A DNA stretch of 17,787 bases from Lachnoclostridium sp. UBA739 (GCA_002297865.1 DBKX01000008.1:1-17787); one strand, 5' to 3'. Shown: positions 1 through 8,043, counted from the first letter of the stretch. Translations and numbers: made by a program. Notes: generated by a model from the sequence alone, not told the origin.

Positions 1-25
1 TACACATGTTAGGAGGAAGTTATAC

Positions 26-1297
26 ATGCTTACTGAGAAATTAGAAAATGAATTGCAGCAGCTTGTGGAGATTGGAAAGTCGCATGACTATAAGATAAAT
101 GCAATTACCTTTTTTAATATATATGCAAGTTTGCCATCTAATCATAGAACCGATGACATACTAAATGATATGAAGGACTACCTTAATAGAAACAGCATTG
201 AACTTGTGACAGATGAAGTAGAAATGGAAGAAGAGCAGGTAAACTTAATTGACCAGATACAGCCATTTAATCCGAAAGAGATTGATATTTCCATGGATAG
301 ATTAAGTATAGATAGTCTTATTAAACGTATTAAAAATTCAGAGATAAATCTCAATACGGAATTTCAAAGAAAAAGTGGCTTATGGAGTGATATTAAGAAG
401 AGCCAGTTGATTGAGTCGTTGCTTTTGAATATTCCACTTCCTGCTTTTTATTTTGATGCAAGTAATGAAGATGATTGGCTGATTATAGATGGTTTGCAGC
501 GAATTACTGCATTACGAGAATTTGTAGTGGATAAAACGTTAAAACTTACAGGATTAGAGTTTTTTCATGACTTAGAGGGGGTTACATTTGATAAATTACC
601 AAGGACATTTGTAAGGAGAATTGAAGAAACGAATATTGTGGTGTACAAGGTAAATCCAGGCACACCAGTTAATGTAAAGTATAATATTTTCAAGCGGATT
701 AATACAGGTGGCTTAGAATTAAAACCACAGGAAATAAGACATGCGTTGTATCAAGGAAAAGCTACCGAAACATTAAAGAAAATTGCAGGCAATAAAGTGT
801 TTGTCGAACTTCTGGGAAATCATATAAAAAGAGATAGGATGCAAGATCAGGAATTCGTTTTACGTTACATAGCAGTCTGTTATTATGGTATTGAAAAATA
901 TGAAGGACTTCCGGATGAGTTCTTGAATAACACTATGGAGTATCTTAATCAGGAGAACTGCGAAAAAAGTGATGCGATAGAAAGCAAGCTGATACAAGTG
1001 TTTGAAACAGTTAATCATATTTTGGGACGTTTTGCGTTTCGGAAGATGGCAAAGGATGGGAGACTTCGTCCAATTAATAAAGCAATATTTGAGGTGTGGT
1101 GTAAAAATATATTTGCATTAAGTGAAGAGGAAAGAAAACAGCTGGTAAAGAAAAATACCTTAGTATGTGAGCAGTTTACGATACTTTGTGAAAATGATAC
1201 TTTTCTTCAGAACATTAAAGCAAGTGATAAAAGCGCATTTCAAAAAAGAATGAACAGTATTTCAGAGTTAATAAAGGGGGTCTTGGATGTTAAGTAA
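26..1297 (+). CDS. DUF262 (ParB/Srx-like) protein, candidate defence gene
   Basis: The protein has 423 residues. The DUF262 core is clear: Q114-R115, W120, a KSQLIESLLL helix near 125-134, the DGLQR motif at 155-159, FKRINTGG at 222-229 and QEIRHAL at 235-241. DUF262 is the ParB/Srx-like nucleotide-binding or nuclease domain known from GmrSD-type restriction enzymes and many defence genes. The HNH (DUF1524) half found in GmrSD is missing, so this is a stand-alone DUF262 protein. Residues about 8-70 resemble sigma-70 region 1.1: an LxxLVxxGK start, an LP turn, a DDI helix, then an acidic tail (DEVEMEEE). The start has an AGGAGG site about 9 bases upstream. The gene overlaps the next one by 11 bases, which suggests translational coupling. 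The role in defence is inferred from family and neighbours; the substrate is unknown. Confidence 0.88.
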   Translation: MLTEKLENELQQLVEIGKSHDYKINAITFFNIYASLPSNHRTDDILNDMKDYLNRNSIELVTDEVEMEEEQVNLIDQIQPFNPKEIDISMDRLSIDSLIKRIKNSEINLNTEFQRKSGLWSDIKKSQLIESLLLNIPLPAFYFDASNEDDWLIIDGLQRITALREFVVDKTLKLTGLEFFHDLEGVTFDKLPRTFVRRIEETNIVVYKVNPGTPVNVKYNIFKRINTGGLELKPQEIRHALYQGKATETLKKIAGNKVFVELLGNHIKRDRMQDQEFVLRYIAVCYYGIEKYEGLPDEFLNNTMEYLNQENCEKSDAIESKLIQVFETVNHILGRFAFRKMAKDGRLRPINKAIFEVWCKNIFALSEEERKQLVKKNTLVCEQFTILCENDTFLQNIKASDKSAFQKRMNSISELIKGVLDVK

Positions 1298-2372
1298 AAT
1301 ACATCTTACTAATATTAAATGTTTTGAACAACTGGAATTGTCATTAGGAAATCTGACATTGCTGTCAGGTATTAATAGTATGGGAAAGTCTACAGTTATT
1401 CAAGCCTTATTGCTGTTGCGTAATTCCTATGAGAAAGGACTCTTAAATAAAGGAATTTTTCTAAATAATGATTATACGCAAATCGGAGTGGGTAAAGAAC
1501 TACTAAATAGCGGCGCTGCTACAGATGATCCGTTCCAAATTGGAATTGAGGATAAGAACAAATTTACATGGAATATCAGTTACGAAAGTGATGCTGACTT
1601 TTTAAAGGTACAGCAAAGTGGTGAGGGAGCGCTTCGAAAGGTTAATTTATTTGGAAGTGGATTTGAATTTCTTTCTGCGGAACGATTAGGACCAAGAAGC
1701 AGTTATAGAAAATCGTATTTTCATGTACATGAAAAAGAAAGTATGGGTGTACATGGTGAGTATGCGGTACATTTTCTTTCGGATAATGAAAATTTAAAAT
1801 TATCGAATACTTCTGTTTTGCATCCTGGAGAAGAAATAAACATGTTACGTCTTCAAGTGGAAAAATGGCTAAGTGAAATTTCACCTGGTCTAAAAATCAG
1901 TTTTGAGGATTATGATCGTGCTAACCTGTTGGGGTTACAGATAAGGCAGACCGGTGGAGATATTATTCAGTCTTATAGTCCTCTTAATGTTGGATTTGGA
2001 ATTTCGTACATATTACCAATTATTGTGACGTTGTTAAAAGCAGAAGAAGGAGATTTAGTTATTTTAGAAAATCCTGAGGCACATCTTCATCCAAAGGGCC
2101 AGAGAAAAATGGGAGAATTAATTTCGAAGGCAGCCAATGGAGGAGTACAGATTATTTTAGAAACTCACAGTGATCATATTCTAAATGGAATACGATTAAG
2201 TGCTCGTAATAAAGAAATAGATCCTGAGAAAGTACAGCTTTATTATTTTAGCAAGGATCAGGACATGAAACCAGTTGTAGAAAATCCAATCATACAACCA
2301 GATGGAAGACTTAATTTCTGGCCAGATGGTTTTTTTGATGAGTGGGATAAGGCAATTGATGAAATGTTTTAG
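1287..2372 (+). CDS. DUF3696-type ABC/AAA ATPase
   Basis: The protein has 361 residues and belongs to the SMC/RecF/OLD-like ATPases. Walker A is GINSMGKST at 28-36. A signature-like helix LNVGFGISYILP lies at 233-244. Walker B with the glutamate switch (VILENPEAHLHP) lies near 258-269, and the H-loop ETHSDH at 292-297. The tail, with WPDGFFDEWDKA near 345-356, is the DUF3696 signature. No TOPRIM nuclease domain is visible, so unlike OLD it probably acts as an energy-using sensor or switch for a partner. It overlaps the DUF262 gene by 11 bases, and the third gene starts 11 bases after its stop, so the three are co-transcribed. The long coiled-coil arm of true SMC proteins is absent. The ATPase call is very secure; its role in defence is inferred. 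Confidence 0.92.
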   Translation: MLSKIHLTNIKCFEQLELSLGNLTLLSGINSMGKSTVIQALLLLRNSYEKGLLNKGIFLNNDYTQIGVGKELLNSGAATDDPFQIGIEDKNKFTWNISYESDADFLKVQQSGEGALRKVNLFGSGFEFLSAERLGPRSSYRKSYFHVHEKESMGVHGEYAVHFLSDNENLKLSNTSVLHPGEEINMLRLQVEKWLSEISPGLKISFEDYDRANLLGLQIRQTGGDIIQSYSPLNVGFGISYILPIIVTLLKAEEGDLVILENPEAHLHPKGQRKMGELISKAANGGVQIILETHSDHILNGIRLSARNKEIDPEKVQLYYFSKDQDMKPVVENPIIQPDGRLNFWPDGFFDEWDKAIDEMF

Positions 2373-2383
2373 GGGGAAAGCAC

Positions 2384-3340
2384 ATGCAGATGATACTGAA
2401 TGAACTTTCAGCTAACTTTCCTGTTAGTACACGAGAAGAAGGAAAGTTAGTTATGGCTAATTTTTTGGAAGTCTGCCAAGAGGTTAGAAAAATACTGTTA
2501 AACGATTCTATGATTTTGGACAAGGACTACAATGTATTTTATCTTGCTAAAAATTATCATATCTCAGAATGGCGTAAAGATCCTACCGTTGATAGGGAAC
2601 AGCAACGTCTTTTCCGATCTATATTAAATAAAGCAGTTGTTTATGACGGAAGAGAGATAGATGATGTCCATATAGATGTTTCAGATTCGGAATTTACATA
2701 CGATGAGAAGAGTGCAATTGGCTGTTTAATTGCTTATGAGACAAATAATTTTGTCGTTAGTTTTAAAACACATAAATGTTGGGAAAAGACATTTATCAAA
2801 GGATTGTATTCTACTCTTCTTGAAGAAGAGACTATTGAATCACCAAAAGAAGTTCAAGTATTTAATATTTGCAAGACCAAAGATATAGATGGATTAAAAG
2901 AAAATTATCATGAACAGATAAATCAAAAATTTCAAAATATAAGAAGTGGCAGAGATTTGGTTGAGCATTTGACAGAGTGGTTTCCAGCAATTCAGTTTTG
3001 TGATAGAGCAATAGAGCAGCTTTCGAAAGAGAATTACTTGATTAATCTACAGCAGATAATAAAAAAGCTATTAGAATTAAATCAGTATTTTAGTGATGTG
3101 AAAGGAAGCTTCGATATGAGTGCCTTAAAACATTGTACACCAGAATCTGAGGCAACATTAAAGCATTATAAGCAGGAACATACATTCCTAACACCTGATG
3201 GAAGAGAGGAATTATTTAGTTTTCATTTAAGATATACAGGTACTTATGCGGGAAGAATTTTTTTCAAACCAGATGTAGGAAATCAAAGATGTATTGTAGC
3301 TCATATAGGTAAGAAGCTTAAAAATCAAACATATCATTAA
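2384..3340 (+). CDS. Unrecognised third protein of the DUF262/ATPase cassette
   Basis: I do not recognise the family of this 318-residue protein. It has no signal peptide or membrane segment. The N-terminal 50 residues and the region about 205-245 look helical. The middle (about 80-155) looks like mixed alpha/beta. The C-terminal 60 residues carry a motif of the type FLTPDGREELFSFHLRY, then GRIFFKP and IVAHIGKKL. That strand-rich ending loosely recalls RelE/HigB-type toxins, which also end in short basic beta-strands, but this is only a resemblance. The ATG follows a GGGGG site that sits directly after the ATPase stop codon. By position it is the obligate partner, and possibly the effector or target-recognition subunit, of the cassette. 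A short gap (26 bases) separates it from a broken unrelated gene, so the cassette ends here. Confidence 0.75.
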   Translation: MQMILNELSANFPVSTREEGKLVMANFLEVCQEVRKILLNDSMILDKDYNVFYLAKNYHISEWRKDPTVDREQQRLFRSILNKAVVYDGREIDDVHIDVSDSEFTYDEKSAIGCLIAYETNNFVVSFKTHKCWEKTFIKGLYSTLLEEETIESPKEVQVFNICKTKDIDGLKENYHEQINQKFQNIRSGRDLVEHLTEWFPAIQFCDRAIEQLSKENYLINLQQIIKKLLELNQYFSDVKGSFDMSALKHCTPESEATLKHYKQEHTFLTPDGREELFSFHLRYTGTYAGRIFFKPDVGNQRCIVAHIGKKLKNQTYH

Positions 3341-3366
3341 TATGAAAAAGTAAAAGGACGTGAAAT

Positions 3367-3934
3367 ATGAAACCTACAGCAATTACAGAAAAGCTTCTTG
3401 AAGCCAGAGAGTATGAGGAACTTCATAATAAAGAGATACCAAACGATCAGAGACCAGTGTTCCATATGTCTACACCAGTGGGATGAATGATCCAAACGGA
3501 TTCTCAATGTTTAAAGGAAGCTGTCATCTGTTTTTCTCTAAGGATTCCATCCATTGGGAATTTGTAAAGATACTGGATGCTCGTCATCATGAATATGGAG
3601 AGATGTGGGAATGCCCAAATTTCTTCTCTCTTGATGGACAACAGGTACTGGTTGTTTCACCACAGTTTATGGAAGCAGATGGTGGAGAATTCCACTGTGG
3701 AAACAATACAGTGTATTTTATCGGAGAATATGATTCCGAAAATCATAGCTGGTCCAGGAAAGAGGCACATCAGCTTGATTTTGAATTGGATTTCTACGCA
3801 GCTCAGACCATGGAGGCGGAAGACGTATTATGGTTGCTTTAATTTATACACCTTCGGATGCTAACAAACTTATCTGGAGTACAGATGGAAATGTACTGGT
3901 GGATATTGAAAAACATGATATTGTAGTGGACTAA
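3367..3934 (+). pseudogene. GH32 family sucrose/fructan hydrolase remnant
   Basis: Four frame- or deletion-type lesions are visible. Codons from 3367 read 38 residues plus Gly and end in a TGA at 3484, exactly where GH32 enzymes have GWMNDPNG. The MNDPNG catalytic-nucleophile motif continues in another frame from 3483, as if one GGAT of a GGATGGAT repeat had been lost. The next block joins the chain after KGSCHLF directly to FSKDSIHWEF, skipping the usual Trp-rich segment. It then jumps to EMWECPNFF, skipping the RDP region. After LDFYAAQTM the frame shifts again: GGRRIMVA and a short C-terminal piece ending DIVVD read in the third frame to the stop at 3932. An intact enzyme of this family is about 490 residues, so most of the gene is gone. 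It keeps a weak RBS (AAAGGA) upstream. Confidence 0.85.
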
Positions 3935-3940
3935 TCAGCA

Positions 3941-3991
3941 AAACTGCCACATGAAGAATGAAAGCAAGATTTTCACGTGGCAGTTTATTTT
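3941..3991 (+). terminator. Rho-independent terminator after the GH32 remnant
   Basis: The left arm AAACTGCCACATGAA (3941-3955) pairs with TTCACGTGGCAGTTT (3972-3986) with one A/C mismatch. The loop has 16 bases and a T-rich tail follows. It probably also ends transcription that reads through from the upstream three-gene cassette. Confidence 0.75.
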
Positions 3992-4025
3992 GGGTGTAGT
4001 TCATTTGGGTGTTATTCCACGGCAA

Positions 4026-4399
4026 TTAAAATTCAAAGTCGCATTCACTGTCTTTGTTTATAATGACTGATTTAATTCCCGACACTTTGTTAAGTGCTTC
4101 AACAAGTCCACATATTGCAGCATTAGACGATTCCATATCCTAAATTCAAAATCTAGATAGATAACAACCTTATCATCCTCTTTAGATACATTTATATATC
4201 CAAGATAAGTATTCTTTTGTTCATAAGCGGAAGCAAATTCACTAATCATTTTTTTCGTCTCCGCAAACTTTTTCTCCGTAATTTCTTAAAAGTAATACAC
4301 ATTAAACGTAAAATTTTCTCCATCAATACCCACCACATGTACTTCAAAATTCAAATTCAGCTGGGAAATACCAATCATTTCGTCTAAATTAAAATCCAT
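4026..4399 (-). pseudogene. Small unknown gene, broken by a stop and a frameshift
   Basis: On the minus strand a GGAGG site lies 8 bases before the ATG at 4399. The frame opens with MDFNLDEMIGISQLNL and runs 37 residues to an in-frame TAA at about 4286. It continues in the same frame through a segment rich in charged residues (KKMISEFASAYEQK, then VVIYLDFEF). A shift into the next frame near 4138 then gives a convincing tail, ESSNAAICGLVEALNK followed by GIKSVIINKDS, ending at TAA 4026. Read this way it would encode about 123 residues of a small cytosolic alpha/beta protein. I do not recognise the family. The two lesions could also be sequencing errors, but neighbours on both sides are broken too. 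Confidence 0.6.
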
Positions 4400-4477
4400 T
4401 TCATCTACCTCCATAACTAGAAAAATTATACAATAAGATTGTACTATATCTAGAAGATTTTTTCCAATATATATTTA

Positions 4478-5003
4478 TCAGCCAATCAGCATAACACCTA
4501 GAAAATGTACTAACATAGGACTCCACAGAGACTTTCCTTTGCGATATAAATATCCAAATAGTAGACCAAGTACAAATGCACATTGAGTAGCAACCGCTGC
4601 TGTTGGAAATGTACTACCTAAAAATAATTTAATAAAATATGCTGGAAGGTGAAGAACTATAAAGAATATGGTAGAAACGACATTAGCCTTTCTTTCCGAT
4701 ACAAATGCTGATAATGCGTTCAATCCCCATCCCCGGTAGACAAGCTCCTCCGCAAAAGAAACCATGAGGAATGTTGGAAAATGATTTAGAAAACTAAAGT
4801 TGGGATTAATCCACAAGCCCCTATGATTAAAAATCATTGTGGCAAAATTGTACAGTACAATGACTGCCTCCCTCAGCATTGAAAAAGATCTTTGTGTAGC
4901 CCCAGGCATTGGTGACAAGCGACCACAGCAATATGCTTATAAAAAGAGAAGTAATGACTTTCGTAAGTGACAAGTGATGTATTTTTTGTCTTGTAGGATT
5001 CAT
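4478..5003 (-). pseudogene. CPBP (CAAX-type) intramembrane protease, frameshifted
   Basis: The ATG at 5003 has a good RBS (GGAAGGGG) and opens a frame with a basic N-terminus and a membrane helix, VITSLFISILLWSLV. That frame stops near 4830. The rest of the protein reads in a second frame, open from about 4918 to the TGA at 4478. It carries the family motifs: EELVYRGW (the EExxxR metal/catalytic motif), then FIVLHLPAYF with the second His, and SPMLVHFLGVM with the third. Several hydrophobic segments support a polytopic membrane protein. The total length of 526 bases is not a multiple of three, confirming one frameshift, located between about 4918 and 4830. CPBP proteases act in prenyl-protein processing, bacteriocin immunity or signalling; the substrate here is unknown. 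Confidence 0.82.
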
Positions 5004-5033
5004 GTTATATCCCCTTCCGAATTATTTCTTCTT

Positions 5034-5062
5034 ATTATAATGGAATTTTTAGGATAATTCAA
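5034..5062 (-). promoter_or_regulatory. Sigma-A promoter for the CPBP gene
   Basis: Read on the minus strand, TTGAAT (5057-5062) and a perfect TATAAT (5034-5039) are separated by exactly 17 bases. The predicted start lies about 25 bases upstream of the ATG at 5003, leaving room for the RBS. Confidence 0.75.
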
Positions 5063-5109
5063 GTAGCGGTATATTTCGGAAAAAATTACTTATACAGTTT
5101 ACATTCTAA

Positions 5110-5212
5110 AAATCCTCCCCTTATTATAAAATATATAATACTGATAAGCCTTACACCCAAAAACAAATCAACGTCAATTCATTACAATAATATTTAATAT
5201 TAAGGAGGATTT
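5110..5212 (+). promoter_or_regulatory. Possible RBS-sequestering element upstream of the phospholipase-like gene
   Basis: AAATCCTCC at 5110-5118 is perfectly complementary to GGAGGATTT at 5204-5212, which contains the Shine-Dalgarno sequence. TTA (5121-5123) can also pair with TAA (5201-5203) across a CC bulge. If the transcript starts upstream of 5110, the RBS could be masked. A TATAAT at 5134-5139 might instead be the promoter -10, which would leave the complement outside the RNA. The start site decides between these readings. Confidence 0.35.
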
Positions 5213-5215
5213 ACA

Positions 5216-6976
5216 ATGAAAAGTAAAGGGCATATCTACATGGCCAATCTGCTCATGAAAGAAATGAAAGAAAGTGGTACGGTTACTATCGGCAATTTTG
5301 GAACCTATTGTATCCCATCGGATGTGAGAAACGTAATTTTGGCAGAGCCAGAAGCGTTTCGTGCTGGTGCAATCGGGCCAGACTTTTATCCTGACATGTT
5401 AATTGGACAAGCAACTATACACCCATCTAATTCAGGTAAATGGCTCACAATTATGGAACAGGAGCTATTAAAGACTTCTAAAAATTCAGCAGAGTGGAAT
5501 TGCGCATATTCGTTCTATCTAGGTTACATGATGCATTACGCCAATGACATGTGGACACACGATTATGTCAATGGCTGGGCAGGAGGAAGTTTTCCTTCCT
5601 TTGCAGACATACAAGAAAATTCTGAAAGTGCAGCAGTTGCCATTCGTCATGTATTAGTGGAAACATACATTGATCACAAAGTACCACAAACAGAAAGTAT
5701 GGATATTGAAGCACCAATTGATTTTATTTACCGTTGTTTCTCTTCAAAAGAAGCCAGAGCATGTTATGATGATCAAAATGTCTTAAATTATCTATTAAAC
5801 TATCGAGATGAAGTAAATGAGCTTGCATCAGATAGCTCGATTCGAATGCTGGATGTAGCAAACTATTTTCCATCATGGGAAAAGCAGTTAGATACAGCTA
5901 TCATGGAGTGGTTGAAAACTTGGAATAAGGTTGCGAAGGATATGTTACTAGATGACGGTGGAATGACCCAAGCAAAAGCTGACTTAGAATACTGGGTGAA
6001 AACATATGCTATCGAAGCAACCGCATTGCCAGTATCGCTGATAAATGCAGGGAGAGCATTGAAATTTGTAAAAGTGGCCATAGAAGCAATGTTAGAACCA
6101 CTAAAACAGATGGCAATTGAAGTATTATCTCAGTTGGTATACGAAGCGACTGGGGTGCGAATTGAAGATGTAGAATTGCTGTTACAAGAATTAAAGAAAA
6201 TGATGAAACAGCCAGAACTGTATCTGAATAATGGCATTTTATATGAAGATACTAATATTACCTCTCAGATAGATGTACAGTGTGGCAATTTTGGAAAGAG
6301 TTCATCTACAACTTATAACCAGACATTTATTCCATTTGATAGAACTTTGAATATGGGGCGTTTAAGTTTAGTGGGAGCGCAAAGTTTAAATGTACTTATG
6401 CAAAATTATGGCTCTAGTGTGCAGTTTGTGAAGAAACAATTGCCTGCGGCAGTTAGTAGATTAGATATTACTATCAAGACTTCCTCCAAAATGTGGTCAG
6501 GAACAGATGACAATGTGTACTTTGGACTTATGCTAAGAAATGGTGAAGTTCTAGAGTATTTAATGGATAAGCCAGGATATAATGATTTTGAGATGGGAGA
6601 CGAAGACACCTATACGTTCCAGTTGCCACGAACAGTATGTTATGATGACATTAGTGCCATTCAGTTAAGAAAAGATTACATAAAAGCAGACGATGACTGG
6701 AGAATGGCGTCCATGCTTGTAAAAGATGCAGCAGATGGTTTTGTACTATTAAATAATACAACAGGTCAATTATTGACAAAGAGAAATAGATATACGTTTC
6801 CTGTAAACAAGAAGCCAGCAATTGATATTGTATCTGTGGATTCTCAAGTATTAAGTCACGTATATAGTTTAGATGTGGTATTACCAGAGCCTGGATATAA
6901 ATCTTGGGAACACTGTTTCCTAAAGAGCAGTGATATATTGTGGACTCAATTTACAAAAAAACTATTTAAATTATAG
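5216..6976 (+). CDS. Zinc-dependent phospholipase C-like protein with C-terminal PLAT-like domain
   Basis: The 586-residue protein opens with a zinc-dependent phospholipase C (PF00882-type) domain. Likely metal ligands are H6 (GHIYMA), D56 (GAIGPDFYPD), H69, H107/D111/H115 in HYANDMWTHDY, and H145/E149/D153. Residues about 180-345 are mostly helical. Residues about 414-515 fit a PLAT/C2-like domain: DITIKTSS, GTDDNVYFGL, then NDFEMGDEDTYTF and DDISAIQLRKD. That order is the one in Clostridium perfringens alpha-toxin, where the PLAT domain binds membranes in a calcium-dependent way. This protein is longer than alpha-toxin (about 370 mature residues). Unlike secreted relatives it has no signal peptide: the N-terminus MKSKGHIYMANLL starts straight into the fold. 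The RBS is TAAGGAGG with ideal spacing. Secretion, substrate and activity are not shown by the sequence. Confidence 0.75.
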   Translation: MKSKGHIYMANLLMKEMKESGTVTIGNFGTYCIPSDVRNVILAEPEAFRAGAIGPDFYPDMLIGQATIHPSNSGKWLTIMEQELLKTSKNSAEWNCAYSFYLGYMMHYANDMWTHDYVNGWAGGSFPSFADIQENSESAAVAIRHVLVETYIDHKVPQTESMDIEAPIDFIYRCFSSKEARACYDDQNVLNYLLNYRDEVNELASDSSIRMLDVANYFPSWEKQLDTAIMEWLKTWNKVAKDMLLDDGGMTQAKADLEYWVKTYAIEATALPVSLINAGRALKFVKVAIEAMLEPLKQMAIEVLSQLVYEATGVRIEDVELLLQELKKMMKQPELYLNNGILYEDTNITSQIDVQCGNFGKSSSTTYNQTFIPFDRTLNMGRLSLVGAQSLNVLMQNYGSSVQFVKKQLPAAVSRLDITIKTSSKMWSGTDDNVYFGLMLRNGEVLEYLMDKPGYNDFEMGDEDTYTFQLPRTVCYDDISAIQLRKDYIKADDDWRMASMLVKDAADGFVLLNNTTGQLLTKRNRYTFPVNKKPAIDIVSVDSQVLSHVYSLDVVLPEPGYKSWEHCFLKSSDILWTQFTKKLFKL

Positions 6977-7102
6977 AAGATTGAAGAAATTCTGTACTAG
7001 CGTCAATCCCCTCTAGAGGTTATATAAGGAATGTATCAACGAGATAAGAAGAATATTTCATAAGTAGCCTTAAGCATTATATCATAAATATTTCCTTTCT
7101 TT

Positions 7103-7144
7103 TTTTATTATTACGGTATAAAATAAGAAAGAGTAATAATAAAA
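7103..7144 (+). promoter_or_regulatory. Inverted repeat around the -10 of the secreted-protein gene
   Basis: TTTTATTATTAC (7103-7114) and GTAATAATAAAA (7133-7144) form a perfect 12-base inverted repeat with an 18-base spacer. The spacer contains TATAAA at 7117-7122, a probable -10. The -35 is poor. The repeat could be an operator clasping the promoter, or a chance effect of A/T-rich sequence. The rest of the gap 6977-7159 holds only a short palindrome CCTCTAGAGG (7010-7019) and no clear terminator. Confidence 0.4.
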
Positions 7145-7159
7145 AAGTTGGAGGTATCT

Positions 7160-8035
7160 ATGAAACAAGGAAGAAAAGTATCATTATTAATGGCATTTGT
7201 TATGGTACTAAGCATTACTGCCATAACTGTATCGGAAAAGAACATTAACGTAGTTCAAGCAGCTTCCATTACTGGCTGCAACACACTGGAACGAAGTTTT
7301 ACAGAAGATAAAATATCATACCAGAAAGTTGGCGACACTTACTTTGGTTTTAATGACAACAAAATATATGCAAAGAAAGCAGGCGAAAAGGCGACTAAAA
7401 TTGCAAGCACATCAAAGTATATAATAACTGCTTTAACAAATGGATCAAAGGTTTATTATCAAATCGGTAAAACAGTATACTCGGTAGGGCAAGATGGAAA
7501 GAATAAGAAGACTGTACGTACCTGGAAGAAGGATGGTTATACTTTATCAGGTGTGTACGGAAGTAACGTGTATTATTCTTATCGATATGGAGAATTTGAT
7601 TTTGATCAGCATACATACTGCTATAATATGAAAACGAAAAAAGCAACAAGAGTATTTAAAAACCTTGCTATTAATCAACAACAAGGAATTTATATGACGG
7701 TTGTGGGGTTGGCAAATGATGTTAGCCCTGTAGAACTTAATTGCTATAATTTAAAAACTAAGAAGTTAACAAATTTATGCAAAGAACAACTTGGTGGTTC
7801 CTTTGTAGGCAATAAAATTTATTATGCAAAATTCTTAAGCTATGATATTGATACGTATAGCTATAAGTTTAGAATTGAGTACTATGATTTGAAGAATGAT
7901 AAGACTGTAAAAGTGAAAACAATTAATGGATTACAGTATGTCTGTGATTTTACAAGTAAAGGATGTTATTACATGGATCAAGATTACAACAAGACATTTT
8001 ATAATTATAAGACTGGAAAAACGATAAAAGTATAA
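7160..8035 (+). CDS. Secreted beta-propeller-like protein (DUF5050-like)
   Basis: The 291-residue protein has a Sec signal peptide: a basic start (MKQGRK), a hydrophobic core (VSLLMAFVMVLSITAITV) and a VQAA cleavage site near residue 36. There is no lipobox, so it should be released or wall-associated. The mature part is rich in short strands of the kind KVYYQIGKTVYSV, SNVYYSYRYGEF and CYNLKTKKLT. Such IYY...LY...DGK repeats are typical of DUF5050/TolB-like propellers, but the call is by pattern only. The start was set at the ATG at 7160 because GGAGG lies 5 bases upstream; an upstream in-frame TTG at 7148 overlaps that RBS. No catalytic residues are recognisable. The function is unknown, perhaps a surface sensor or binding protein. 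Confidence 0.72.
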   Translation: MKQGRKVSLLMAFVMVLSITAITVSEKNINVVQAASITGCNTLERSFTEDKISYQKVGDTYFGFNDNKIYAKKAGEKATKIASTSKYIITALTNGSKVYYQIGKTVYSVGQDGKNKKTVRTWKKDGYTLSGVYGSNVYYSYRYGEFDFDQHTYCYNMKTKKATRVFKNLAINQQQGIYMTVVGLANDVSPVELNCYNLKTKKLTNLCKEQLGGSFVGNKIYYAKFLSYDIDTYSYKFRIEYYDLKNDKTVKVKTINGLQYVCDFTSKGCYYMDQDYNKTFYNYKTGKTIKV

Positions 8036-8043
8036 TACTAAGA

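Noticed and set aside
3577..3864. Plus-strand 95-residue ORF
   Set aside because: It is the out-of-frame reading of the GH32 remnant; the GH32 motifs are in the other frames.
4058..4249. Minus-strand 63-residue ORF as an intact gene
   Set aside because: It has no RBS, and coding-like sequence continues on both sides in the same or neighbouring frame, so it is the middle of a broken gene.
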